From: Orychophragmus violaceus
Taxonomy: Eukaryota > Streptophyta > Magnoliopsida > Brassicales > Brassicaceae
Reading direction: 5' to 3'
DNA length: 64,000 nucleotides
Assembly (NCBI GenBank): GCA_030180135.1
Contig: CM058230.1
Span: 25,318,067-25,382,066, forward strand
How positions within the stretch are numbered: the first letter of the stretch is position 1; the number at the start of each line of letters is the position of its first letter. A program made the position numbers and the translations under genes. Positions 12,301 to 23,639 of this stretch are shown one piece after another. The notes under the pieces were generated by a model, which was given only the letters and a program-made list of their open reading frames with translations, searched no databases and was not told where the DNA came from.

Positions 12301-13612
12301 TTAGAAGCTCCACAGAAACCACTTCTGCATCTTCATCTTGGGATTATGGTTCGTCTATAAGAAAGGGAAGCCATGTACGACATCAAAGCGGGAGTACACT
12401 TGACATGGAGACTCATAGGTATGATACCACTTCCAAGTCCATGAGCAGCATGTCATCCTCATCTGGCGTGTCAAGTCACACCTGTCAGGCTCTAAATGTC
12501 ATGTCAACAGATAGTTTTGAAGTGTGTGCTTCCCAAATGACATGTACCCCAGACGAAATTCTTCAGGAATCTCATCCTGAGCTCCAAGATTCGGAATGTA
12601 AAGAAACCAATGTGATGAATGCTGATCTCGGTGGAAGCGATGGATCAATTGGTCTTTCCACCAATGTAGCTGGTGCTCTGCTAGAGCATTGTCCGGAGAT
12701 AATTGACGATGGAGATGATGTAGCTAATACCGTGATGAGCAAAGTGGAGATAAGCGAATCACCGGCACATGTAAGGAGCACATCAGGCATAGAAGCATCA
12801 CCTGTCACTGATGACTGTTCTCTTGATGATCAGTCTAAGCTGCAAGGAAAGGATGGAAACGAAACTCCTCGCCATGGTTCATCGACCACGACAGCCTCAG
12901 AAACAGAACCCGAGAATGGTGAACCCGAAACACCTGGTTTAGGGGATCATGAGGAAATTCCAGAGTCAGAGTGCAACCTAAATACAGTCGATTATTGCTC
13001 AGAGAAGAGTGTAGGACAAGCTTCTGTGGATCACCACAACTCATTGGCTCCTGTTAACGAAATTTTAGGTATTTACTCGATGTCAGATACTGGCACTATT
13101 GTTTGTTATGTGTATCTTCTTTCAATCTTGCGAAGTTAAGACATGGTTTCTTGCACTCTGCAGATGAGTCAACCGTACTTGTGGAGTGTTCAGGTGGAAA
13201 AGAGCCGAAGAGCCTCACACTTGAAGAAGCCACTGATACAATACTATTCTGCAGCTCCATTGTTCATGATTTGGTTTATCAGGCAGCAACAATAGCAATG
13301 GACAAAGCAAATGATGTGCCAGCGGAAGAAGAAGAAGAAGTGTTGCATCCAACAGTGACAGTACTTGGAAAGTCGAATGCGAACAGGAGTAGTTACACAC
13401 GCGGTGGTGGAACAAAGACAAAGAAACAGAGTTCCAAAATGACAAAAGCAAGCCGTAAGCAAACGGAAACAGTGGAGAAAACAGAGGTGCATGTAGAGAA
13501 TGATGAAAATGCAGCGATGATGATAGGGAACGTTGGAGTTCCTAATACTAAAGGAGAGCATTTGAAAGCTCCTCCTAAGCTGGAGAACAAATGCAATTGC
13601 TCAATAATGTGA
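9379..13612 (+). CDS. Ser/Pro/Arg-rich protein with CxxC knuckles and CaaX-like end (At1g27850 type)
   Basis: Seven coding exons fit GT-AG rules with continuous phase: 9379-9574, 9695-9791, 10038-10155, 10260-10991, 11271-13068 and 13164-13612, counting the leader exon as the first. The product is 1129 aa. The N terminus (MPPSPVLRCSPGRE) and the LLTPPDTPLFPSLDDEPPA box (about residues 98-118) match what I recall of the Arabidopsis At1g27850/At2g40070 family. Some relatives of that family are described as basic, proline-rich microtubule-associated proteins. Residues about 140-380 are a low-complexity S/P/R stretch rich in SP and RSS motifs, probably disordered and phosphorylated. C545-x2-C548-x16-C565-x2-C568 forms a zinc-knuckle-like pair. 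The middle is acidic and serine-rich. The protein ends CNCSIM, a possible farnesylation box. Adjacency to RECQL5 supports the orthology. Molecular function is inferred only. Confidence 0.85.
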
Positions 13613-13853
13613 TTTTTTTTTCTAACTAGTAAATTGTTTGTTAATAAAGCTTGTGGTTGATCCTGTTGTTGTTGTTTTTAAGCTTTAGAGTATTTACGTT
13701 CGTTGCAGCTAATTTGTGAGAGGAAAGCACGATTTGCCGGTTAGTGATGAATTGTAAAGTTTTTTTTTTGTATTTTATTTTGATTTGATTATTATTATCT
13801 TGATGTCTATTGTCTACCAATAAACCCTTTGTATTTCGTTTGTTTTATTTGAA
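13613..13853 (+). other. 3' UTR of the At1g27850-type gene
   Basis: T-rich sequence after the stop contains AATAAAG (about 13643) and a second candidate signal CAATAAACC near 13819. It is cut off by the retroposon at 13867, whose insertion may have supplied a new boundary between the two genes. Confidence 0.5.
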
Positions 13854-13866
13854 CATCAAGTTACCA
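13854..13866. repeat. Target-site duplication of retroposon, left copy
   Basis: CATCAAGTTACCA here pairs with CGTCAAGTTACCA at 15096-15108, with one mismatch in thirteen. The mismatch is CA against CG, as expected from deamination of a methylated cytosine. Confidence 0.75.
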
Positions 13867-15095
13867 GATGCAACTACTGATCGACTTTTTTCCTCTCTCT
13901 CTCTTCTTTTCCTCCTCGCAAAGAAAGCTCGCCAAGAAAGCAAAACGTGTTGGTGTGTGGCTCTCCGGTGGCCGGATTCCTTTTGCCGGTACCGGAGAGG
14001 TGTGTATTAAGTTCGTAGTTGTTGTGTTCAAGCTCCTACGGCGAGTTTCCCCTTTCCCATGTTGCTCGATGGCGGCGGGCCGTGCTCTTCTCCGGTGGTA
14101 TGTTTCTCGGTGGTCCAGCGGTTCGAGTAAGAGTCGACGTTAGTCTCTCTCTCCTTCCCTGGTGGGTGTTGTGTGGCGAGGATGGTGGTGCTACTCCGGT
14201 TTCTTGTCGGCGGTTTCCTTCCGTGTCGGCGGTGCTCTTTATGGCCATCTCAGCTTGATGCGGGCGGTGGTCGGGTTATTTCGGAGGTCTCAGGTGGAGT
14301 CGTGCTCGATCCATTTTTGGTTCGTCGTGAGTGTCGTGAGTGTGTGGGTTGGTTTAGGTGCTCGTCGATCTCAGTTTGCAGGTAGGAGTCGACTTAAGGT
14401 GGTTTTTGGTTGGGTTTTGGCTCATTCTACAACGGTTATAGGTTGGGTTTTACCTTTCCTCCGGTGGTTTGAGGTTTTAGTGGGTTTTAGTTCTGGCCCT
14501 TTGATCTAAATCTGCAGTGTGGTTTCTTGGAAGATAGGTGGGTGGTCTTAGGCCTAGTTTTCGGCTTTGGTTATGCTTCGACTAGGATTTCTTTTTATGC
14601 GTTGAGTCTTTACTGTTAGTCTCCTTTGTGCCGCTTTTAGTTTAGTTGAATAATGAGTCTTATCAGCTAGTCGTTTCGTTTATCGGTTCTAGTAAGGCTA
14701 ACCTCATGTGGGGACGCATAGATCTCGGTTTAGACTTAGTTGATTTAAGATTAGGTGTAGAGGAGTTTGATTCGCGTATCGTTTTTATGATCTCTTCTAG
14801 TCGTAGTTTCTGGGTTTAGTATTTGCGGTTTGCCGTAGTCTGTAGGTCTAAGGAGGTGTAGTTGCCGCGTCTATCTCTCTTTTCCTCTGTTTGTCTCTTG
14901 AGCGCTTTCTCTGTAGGATGCGGTTCATTGTGGTTTAGTTACCCATCGTTGGGTTTTGTTGCCCGTGTGTGGGCTCTTGACTGCGGAAGGAGTGTGTTCC
15001 TTGTCGCCTTAATTGGTTTAAAGTTGGTTTTACAGTTTGTACTCAGTGGTCAGTACTTTTACTGATATATATAATACTAGATGACAAAAAAAAAA
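13867..15095 (+). mobile_element. Sadhu-like non-autonomous retroposon 1, poly(A)-tailed
   Basis: A 1229-bp insert ends in ATGACAAAAAAAAAA and is flanked by 13-bp duplications. It is GT-rich on this strand, begins with a C/T-rich stretch followed by CGGTGGCCGG-type sequence, and has no long conserved frame. Size, poly(A) tail and lack of coding match the Sadhu class of non-autonomous retroposons known from Arabidopsis. A processed copy of a non-coding transcript is the alternative. It lies between the two core genes, about 260 bp upstream of the RECQL5 start codon. Confidence 0.65.
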
Positions 15096-15265
15096 CGTCA
15101 AGTTACCATTCTCTTACGGTCTGACAGTGTTAAATCTTATGTATTGAGCTATCCGGTCCGGTCCGGACATAAATCGTTAAATTAAATTTGAGAATTCGGT
15201 TCATGAACAAAAAGAAAAAGCTACATTTTCTTTTATCGCTGATAATTTAAGGAATATACAAAAAT

Positions 15266-15275
15266 GGCGGGAAAA
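15266..15275 (+). promoter_or_regulatory. Candidate E2F site upstream of RECQL5
   Basis: GGCGGGAAAA (TTTTCCCGCC on the other strand) fits the E2F consensus of S-phase genes and lies 78 bp before the RECQL5 start codon. An ATG at 15264 overlaps it and opens an 11-codon upstream frame ending at 15299. Another ATG at 15327 overlaps the main start out of frame. Use of any of these depends on the unknown transcript start. Confidence 0.5.
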
Positions 15276-15352
15276 CGAGGAAGAGCGGCATGGACCTAAA
15301 ACCCCAAATTAACTCAATTTCTCAAAATGATTAACGCAAAAGTAAATTCCCG

Positions 15353-18300
15353 ATGGATTCCGATTCAGACTCCGACGGTTCTCATGTATCCGCCACTCCT
15401 CCCCGAGACCCGTTTCCGCCACCGCCTCTAAGGCTTCCGCAGCAACCGTCGCTAAAGCAGGTGCCTCCAAGGCTTTTGCAGCCACCGCCGCCAAGGCAGG
15501 TGCCACCAATTTCCCGGAAAGTGGCGTCTTCTTCCTCTCGCTCGAAGCCCAAAGCACCTACACTGCCGCAGCCTCCGGATCACTCAGAGGAAGCTCCAGT
15601 ACCATCTTACTCTTCGCCTCCATCTTCATTGTTTACCGATCTCCCCTTCCGGATCTGCGATCCCTCGAGTCGATCCCAACCCGCTGGGGTTTCCTTTTCT
15701 GCTTCGTCCTTTTGTAGACTCCGCAGAGCTTCTCTCGCATCTGAAGATATATTGAAATCGGAATGCCAATCGAGTGGCGTCAATCATGTTCCAGAGCTCC
15801 CTCAGGTAGCAATCGTCCCTCCAAAACCCGTTAGGAGAAAGCCTCCTAATCTCATCACGGATTCTACAACATCTGTGCCGGTGAAACCTATGGTGTTTCG
15901 TAGTGGCGGTGATGGTAATTTCGTGAAATTGAACTTGAATGGCAAGAGGGGGAAGAAGTTTCCCAGCAAATACAAGGGCGCCTCCAAATCTAGAAGCAAA
16001 TACGCATACAGAGGGAAGAGATACAAAAAGTCAGAAGCTGGTGGTGAAGAAGGTGAAACCTTGTTGGAGGAAGAGTCTGATTTGCAGAAACAGAGAGAAG
16101 AAGAAGATAATGGTTTTATAAGCTCAGTAGAGGATGCCATTCTGGCAGTGAAGACTGAGGCTTCTGATGAGAATCTGACGAAGCTGTTGAATTTAGTGTA
16201 TGGTTATGATTCTTTTCGAGATGGGCAGTTGCAGGCTATCAAGATGGTTCTTGCTGGGAGTTCAACGATGCTGGTGTTGCCCACTGGTGCTGGTAAGTCT
16301 CTCTGCTACCAGATTCCAGCAATGATTCTTCCTGGAATCACCCTCGTAGTGAGCCCTTTGGTTTCGCTGATGATCGATCAGCTGAAACATTTGCCTTCAA
16401 TTATTAAGGGTGGTCTCTTAAGCAGTAGCCAGGTGCGTGCCTCAGTTTGTTGCCTGTTCTTTATTTTTGGGTCATTTCATAGTCTCTAAAATATTTATAA
16501 TGGAGTCTGCTTTTGGGAATTTATTTCACTAGAGACCTGAGGAAGCAACAGAAACATTGCGGAAACTTAAAGAAGGCATAATAAAGGTATGTCCTAGAGG
16601 GAAGTTTTGGACGGCTTACTTCTGATAAGATTACTTCATATTTTTTAAGGAAGCCAGCCAGGGGATAGCCTTATGAAAGTATTTGATTTGGAAGTACATT
16701 CATTTGTGTTGTTTAATTTCAGGTTCTCTTTGTATCTCCCGAGAGACTTCTGAATGTAGAATTTTTGTCAATGTTTCGCATGTCTTTATCTGTGTCACTT
16801 GTCGTTGTGGATGAGGCACACTGCGTATCAGAATGGTGAGAGTTTCTTGGCATCTGGTAGATTAGCCTTTCTCTGTTTGCTATAGTATCCCTTGTTTTGT
16901 TTTTCTTTGGTTCTTAAGAGCTATTCTGAACAGGTCTCATAACTTCCGCCCTTCATACATGAGACTCAAGGCATCAATGCTGTATTCTGCACTCAAGGCG
17001 GATTGCATTCTTGCAATGACTGCAACCGCCACTACTATGACTCTTCAGGCTGTCATGTCTGCACTAGAGATACCGTCAACCAATCTTATTCAAAAGTCAC
17101 AGCTGAGAGACAATTTTGAGCTGTCAGTCTCATTGACCGGAGCTAACAGGCATGTGCTTTGTTTATATCTTTCACCTTTTTTGTTTTTCCTCTAGATGTA
17201 ACTAATTGAAATCCGAAATCTAACAGATTGAAAGATCTATTGATTTTGATGGAGTCTCATCCATACAAAAAGATTCGGAGCATAATTGTGTATTGCAAAT
17301 TTCAGGTAAGAGTACTTATTTAATTATCTACGGCTTTTTCACACTCACTAAATCATTCATGATGCGAACTTAAGAAACTTTGGGATGTGTTTTGCGCAGT
17401 ATGAGACTGACATGATAAGCAAGTATTTACGCGATAACAACATCTCTGCAAAGGTTGTTTCCATATGAAATCTCCGATATTTGTTTTATCTATCGCTAAT
17501 GCACTCTAATCAAGCTTAGCTCGACTGATTATCCAGGGTTATCACAGTGGTCTTCCAGCGAAAGACCGTGTTCGCATACAAGAGTCATTTTGTTCCAACA
17601 AGATTAGAGTGGTGAGAAAATAAGTTTATTGTTTCCCAACACCTTGTTTATACGTGCAAACTCTCACTGAAAGCTGAGCAGATGACAAAACTCAAATATT
17701 TTGGTATGTTTTGGAAGGTTGTTGCAACTGTCGCATTCGGCATGGGACTTGACAAGGGAGATGTTGGAGCTGTAAGTTTAAGGCAAACCCTTAGAATGCT
17801 TTAAAAAAAATCTTTACCTGTTCGCATCTCGTGTAACAATATACATGCTTCTAAAGTCTCTGAGTCTACTGTAGGTAATCCACTTCAGCGTGCCAGGCAG
17901 TTTGGAAGAATACGTTCAGGTTCAAACCTTTTGTTTTTCGTTCCCAGGATCCTTTTTAAGCTAAGTGATCAGTTTGCATATAACGGTCTCGAGAAACTAA
18001 ATGTATTTATTACAGGCAATTGGACGTGCTGGTCGCGACGGGCGGTTGTCTTATTGTCATCTCTTTTATGATGAGGACACATATTTAAAGCTTCGAAGTC
18101 TTGCACACAGGTGATTGGTCTGGGTACTAACTATCATATCTCCTGGCTTTGCATTGAAAGGCTTTTCAGTAACTTACCTTTTGCCCCCCCCTCCTTCTTC
18201 TTCAGTGATGGTGTCGATGAATATGCAGTTGGAAAATTTCTCACCCATGTGTTCTCATCTGAGACAAAGCAACATGAGAAGATATGCTCCATAGTCATTG

Positions 18301-20442
18301 AATCTGCCTCTCAGAAATTTGACATGAAAGAAGAGGTATTTTTTTTTTCCTGAAACTTGATGACATTTCTTGAAACCATTGTTTTCCACCTTTATATCTT
18401 TAAGTGCTTGCTCTTGTAAGATAGCGTGGGCAGGAAAATTCGTTTACATAAAAAATTCTCCGACTTCTCACTGCGGATCTGGCAGGTTATGCAAACGATT
18501 TTGACACATTTGGAGTTGGGGGAAGTGAAATACTTACGTATGCTTCCACAGGTTAACGTATGTTGCACGTTGAATTTCCACAAGGTAGGGAAGCTGTTAA
18601 CTGAATAAATTCCCATTTAGTGACAAGTTCCTTTATATTTTTTTGTTTGTGCTGTATGCTACTATGCTCTAAGCTTCTGATGTTCAAAACATTGTTATGC
18701 TACATGTGCAGTCTTCTCCAAATACTTTAGCTGCACGAAACATCATAGTTGCAGCAATTCTGAAAAAGTAAGTGTCTATCCATTGTCTTCAGCTTTACAA
18801 GTCAAAAGATTCTGACGAAATGTTATAGTTGCAGCAATGCTTGATACTTTTGTGTTGTTTTCAGGTGTCACGTGAAGCAAGGGTTATATGTCTTTGATAT
18901 ACCAGCCGTAGCCTCTAGCACAGGTGTTGCAACAACAGATGTCTTGGCTGAGATTCAAACTCTGAAGGTTGATACATTTTCCTGGCCTATATGAATATGT
19001 GGCTTAGTAATATATTAAGTTTCATTTCATCTTCATAAGAATGTTTAACTAAACATGGGAACCGTGATTGAATTGCACGCATTAGTTATAAAGAAGAAGC
19101 TTAAGTCCATAGAACAGAAGTATAAATGAATGAACATAACTGATGGAAACATTAATTATCTTCACGAATATGACGTTAGTATGGTAAGAAGAGAAACTTA
19201 GCCAGTATCATTTTGTGATAAAGTTTGATTTTATCCATATGAATTATTGATGTAGAGGCTTTCCTAAGAAAGTTGAATACAACTTTAGTGAGGGAAATGT
19301 ATATAAGGATTGACCATGCTTCATTTGTTTGTTCAATTTCTTGTGCTGTTTTAAGAACTTTTTTGCATGAGTTCCGCTTGAACTCGTTAAGTTAATTTAT
19401 CTTTAATTGACAATGCTGAGTTTAGAATTTGATCCTGAGGTTTCTTTTAATAGTTTGAAGATTTCCCTTTTACTACGTTACTTAGGTAGTATACTTTTGA
19501 AGACCTTGTTCGTTGATATGTCCATAAAATCATTGTAGATGAAGGGGGAAGTAACATACGAGATGAAGGACCCTGCCTTTTGTTACACAATCTTAGAATC
19601 TCCAAAGGAAATATGTTCGTTGTCCAGCCATCTTACCAAGTGGCTCGCAGAGGTTGAAACTTGCAAAGTAAGTTCTTCAATTGCAGCTAACAGCTCCTCA
19701 CACTTTCATGGTTCTAGTTACAATGCTTGTGCTTATATGTAGCCATAATTTTGCATTTTGAATTAGGTAAGGAAACTAGATATTATGTCTAGTGCAGCAG
19801 TGGCTGCTATAAATGTCTCCAACACTTCAGAAATTAGTTCTGGTGCCAACCAAACTCAGAGCATTCAAAGCAGAATTTTGGATTACTTCAATGGAGACGA
19901 AAATTGTGACATTCCGAGCAAGAAGACTCAAAATTGGTACATTAACAAAATGTTTCATATCTTTTCTTTGTTTGTCAAAGTCGTCTTTCCACTTAAACTG
20001 ATCAACACTTATATTTGTGGATGCAGCTCCTTTCTACGAGCAGACATAAAGGTGAAGATCCACGAAGCTCCACTTCTTTATTTTGCTATATATATTTAAA
20101 AAATGTTCATCTGATGTTGGGAGTGAAAAAACAGGTGTTTCTGCAGAGTAATCGTCAGGCTAAATTTACGCCAAGAGCCATAGCGAGAATAATGCACGGA
20201 GTTGGAAGTCCAGCTTTTCCAAATTCAATCTGGTCCAAGACTCATTTCTGGTATGATCATCATCGTTATCTAAGCCAAGCCATGCATATGATTGTTTCAG
20301 TTAATCTTGATGAATATGAAATTTATTGGAAATATGGTGTTGCAGGGGAAGGTATATGAGCGTAGACTTCCGTGTGATAATGGAAGCGGCACAAGCAGAG
20401 CTAATCAATTTTGTTGATAGAAATGCGGCTTTAGCTACATAG
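15353..20442 (+). CDS. RECQL5: RecQ-like DNA helicase 5
   Basis: Nineteen exons give a 929-aa protein: 15353-16432, 16533-16586, 16723-16835, 16934-17149, 17227-17305, 17400-17453, 17537-17611, 17718-17771, 17875-17919, 18016-18110, 18206-18335, 18486-18584, 18712-18767, 18865-18967, 19539-19667, 19767-19936, 20027-20051, 20135-20250, 20346-20442. A Pro/Ser-rich N terminus (1-130) and a basic linker precede the helicase core. Motif I LPTGAGKSLCYQ has K315, motif II is DEAH at 408-411 followed by CVSEW, motif III is MTATAT, and motif VI is QAIGRAGRDGR at 590-600. This is an ATP-dependent 3'-5' DNA helicase of genome maintenance. Length and N terminus resemble Arabidopsis RecQ5. All introns are GT-AG except the one at 17150-17226, which needs a GC donor to keep frame. 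The ATG chosen opens the longest frame (MDSDSDSDG). Confidence 0.93.
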
Positions 20443-20660
20443 AGTGAGACTTGAAACCATTTACACACCTGAACGTCAATAGAATGCTCTGAGCTGTGCA
20501 TTGTCTATTACAGTGTTTGGAGTTAACACACCTTAAAGATTTGTGCATGGTCTCCGAGGTTAGAGTTAGTACAAAGATCTTTTGAGAAAACTACATTGAA
20601 GAGAACGTTTTTTTCTTTTATTTTTTTTTTCTTGAGAACAGATGCTGCAACGATGAAGTT
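20443..20660 (+). other. RECQL5 3' UTR
   Basis: About 200 bases after the stop codon are recognisable again, diverged, at 30792-31010 (see the duplication entry). T-rich sequence and TTTATTT lie near the end. No clear AATAAA was found. Confidence 0.5.
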
Positions 20661-20839
20661 AATATTTTTATTTAAAGGAAGGAGTTAAGATTTTTTTAAC
20701 AGGTTTCTGTTTTTAGATGAGGACAAAAGTTTTGGTTTTGTGAGAAGAAGAAAAATCGATTCTTGATTTTAACAAGTAAAGAGTTTGGTCTTAGGTAATT
20801 TTAATTAGGTGGTTATAATAATGTTAAACCATGTGAGTT

Positions 20840-21345
20840 GTTAGAGCATTTTCAATGGTTATCATATATAATATAAAAGTTGAAGTTATAGGCCTCTAAG
20901 AGCGTTCACGTAGGATTTAAAAAACTCAATATGATTGATCCACTTCATCATCATTCAAAATAAAGAAAAATTACAAATTTTAAATTTTATAAATAGTAAA
21001 ACTTACATTGAAATAGAAATAAAAATATCCATAAATTGTCATAAAAACATAATGTAATAAGAAACACAATTTTATAAATAGAAAAACTAACATAAAATGG
21101 AAATAACAAACATACATAAATTTTCATAAAAAGAACAAAATGTCAAATAAATATTATTTAATTTATTACGTACTTACTTATATTCAAAATAAATATAAAA
21201 GTTGAAGTTATAGGCATCTGAGAGCGTCCACGTAGGATTAAAAAAACTCAATATGATTGGTCCACTTCATCGTTCAAAATCGAGATTTAAAAAACTCAAT
21301 ATGATTGGTCCACTTCATCGTTCAAAATCGAGAAAATTTACAAAT
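20840..21345. repeat. Dispersed and tandem copies of a GTTATAGGC...GATTGGTCCACTTC unit
   Basis: The segment from TTGAAGTTATAGGC to CACTTCATC occurs at about 20879 and again at about 21202. Its second half is tandemly repeated with a 48-bp period (21241 and 21289). The region probably belongs to the Helitron whose 3' end is at 23163, but no 5' TC terminus could be fixed. Confidence 0.55.
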
Positions 21346-21559
21346 TTTAAATTACTATAATAAAACTAATCGGAATGCTCAGACATTCAATCAATATTAG
21401 ATTAGATGAAGAATTTTCTTTCGTTTTACTTAAAACTCATCCGAGCCGCAGGAACATGTACATAGAGAATACGAGAATTTCCACCTTGTTGAAGATCTAG
21501 TGGTGCTACCCCAAGCTATATGATAGCACCCAATTTTTCCGATTCGGCAGTTCGATCTA

Positions 21560-22210
21560 TTATTTTTCATTACATATAAATGGTAAGTACTTATTTAATT
21601 GAAAAAATTACAAATTTTAAATTTTATAAATAATAAAACTAACATATAAATGGAAATAGAAATACGAAACTAACATAGAAATAGAAATAAGAAACATACA
21701 TAAATTGTCATAAAAAAACATTTACATTTTCCTTGATTAACATAATTTCAATACATATAAATGGAAATAAAAATAAGAAACTAACATAGAAATAGAAATT
21801 AAAAAAACATACCTAAATTGTCAAAAAAACATTTACATTTCCTGGATTAACATAATTTTAATTATTATAAAAAGGAAATTAGTTTCTTCCTTAAAATTAG
21901 AAGTTTTCTTTATTTAATTGAGAAAATTTATAAATTTTAAATTACAATATTAAAACTAACATATAAATGGAAATAGAAATAAGAAACTAACATATAAATA
22001 GAAATAAGAAACATACCTAAATTAGTTTCTTCCTTAGAATTAGAAGTTTTCTTTATTTAATTGAGAAAATTTACAAATTTTAAATTACAATAATAAAACT
22101 AACATATAAATAGAAATAGAAATAAGAAACTAACATAGAAATAGAAATAAGAAACATACCTAAATTAGTTTCTTCCTTAGAATTAGAAGTTTTCTTTTTT
22201 GAAAGTTTAG
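21560..22210. repeat. Minisatellite-like repeat array, about 133-143 bp units
   Basis: The motif ATTAGTTTCTTCCTTA is found at 21888, 22021 and 22164, giving periods of 133 and 143 bp. Shorter AACATAGAAATAGAAATAAG units lie inside. The array is AT-rich and non-coding and lies within the presumed Helitron. Confidence 0.7.
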
Positions 22211-22329
22211 TTGTTGATTATAAATAAGCAGCTCAAATTACAATAACTTACACAAATTTCTAAAAAAAAAATATTTCTTTAGAGGCAATGGCCAATTCAA
22301 AAAGGTTTTAACAAGAAGGAAGTTTTGGT

Positions 22330-22650
22330 TAGAATTCTTCACTTTTGGGAAGCACGAAACATCAAAAAAGAGGTTTACTTATGGGTCTCGAACTCCTTCT
22401 CATTGATCAAAAGTTATTTTCAAATTTATTAATACATCATCTGTTCAATATTAAGTTAAGACAACTACTTATAAATTGAATGAAATCACTATAATGCAGG
22501 GAACTGTTATCCACGCATTCATATCTGCTAACCGGATATGCTGCTATGATTCAAATCTTAAGGCTGATGTAGTCTGCAAAATCAAAAAATTTGTAGTTAT
22601 TGATAACAAGAACAACTACAAAGTGACTTCCTACATATAAATATTTTAGA
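22330..22650 (+). pseudogene. RPA70-like (OB-fold) gene fragment carried by Helitron
   Basis: Frames read VRILHFWEARN, then after a one-base frame change MGLELLLIDQK. After an intron-like gap (acceptor ATAATGCAG at 22499) comes GTVIHAFISANRI followed by KIKKFVVIDNKNNYKVTS, to a stop at about 22640. This order matches the N-terminal DNA-binding region of plant replication protein A large-subunit-like proteins, which plant Helitrons often carry. Frame changes make it a pseudogene. Confidence 0.6.
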
Positions 22651-22794
22651 GGTACGTAATCTTAAACCTATAATTCAACGTTTAATATGTTTAAGTTTTA
22701 TATCATTTGAAATGCTAACATAGCTTCATAGAAATTCCATTTTTTGTATCCTACATAAACCATTTAATGGTACCACTGCACTTGAATTAATTGA

Positions 22795-22930
22795 TGTAGA
22801 TATGTTTTGGGAGACACGAAACATAAAAATGAAATTTACGTATGAGTTTGAACTCCTTCTCATTAATCAAAAGGTATTTGAAAATTTATTAATACATCAT
22901 CTATTCAATATTTAGTTATCACAACTACTT
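22795..22930 (+). pseudogene. Second copy of the RPA-like first exon
   Basis: This is a diverged repeat of 22345-22475 (GGGAGACACGAAACAT, CTCCTTCTCATTAATCAAAAG) and keeps a GT donor at the exon end. It indicates an internal duplication within the Helitron. Confidence 0.5.
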
Positions 22931-23134
22931 ACAAATTTCAAACTATCAAATAAAAATTCAATATCATAATTTTGGAAAATATGTGTAACAACTGTTTTAA
23001 GAAATTTTCATATTTGTCGACATTAAGACATTTTATTTTAAAAGATAATAATAAAAAATGTAAACTTTAGTAATATTGAATTTGAATTTTAGAAAATAAA
23101 CATAAAATATAATAAGCAAAATTATAAATACGTA

Positions 23135-23163
23135 CCTGCGCGTAGCGCAGGTGAAAAACCTAG
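23135..23163 (+). mobile_element. Helitron 3' terminus (hairpin plus CTAG)
   Basis: CCTGCGC-GTA-GCGCAGG (23135-23151) forms a perfect 7-bp stem. After TGAAAAAC the element ends CTAG with T next, as in plant Helitrons (hairpin about 10 nt before CTRR, insertion at A/T). The body extends leftwards over the RPA-like fragments and repeats. The 5' end was not located. Confidence 0.7.
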
Positions 23164-23637
23164 TTAAATACTCATATTAGTATCTAAACAATTAAAAAAT
23201 TAATATTTATAATCTAATTTAATATACAATTAAATTTTGAAACTAAAAAAGCAATTAACCAATGAAAACATGACAAATGTGAGTTGGGTTTTTTAATAAG
23301 ATCCTAAAGGTTTTTGTTTAAGAATCCCTCGTACCTCTCTCTTCTATTTTATTTATTTTTGATTTATTTTAATTTACTTTAACTTAAAAAACCTATTAAG
23401 AACCCTACGTTAAAGGTGCTCTTATGATGATTTTGCTGGGCTAAAGACAATGTATCAAACCTAGAAAAGAAAAGAAAAAGTATTTCTTTTTATTTTGTAC
23501 AAACATGGAATAATGGACCAGAAGAAAATACCAACTCATTTTTCTATACCAAATACGTAGACTCGTGTCTTGCTCTAGCAAATTAAAATGTAAACAGTAA
23601 AATACGCAAATTAAACAGTAATCTACATCCTCCGCCT
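23164..23637. other. Intergenic DNA, no gene seen
   Basis: AT-rich sequence without a credible frame. CCTATTAAGAACCC near 23390 followed by a GGTGCTCTTA motif resembles common crucifer dispersed repeats, without defined ends. Confidence 0.5.
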
Positions 23638-23639
23638 AG

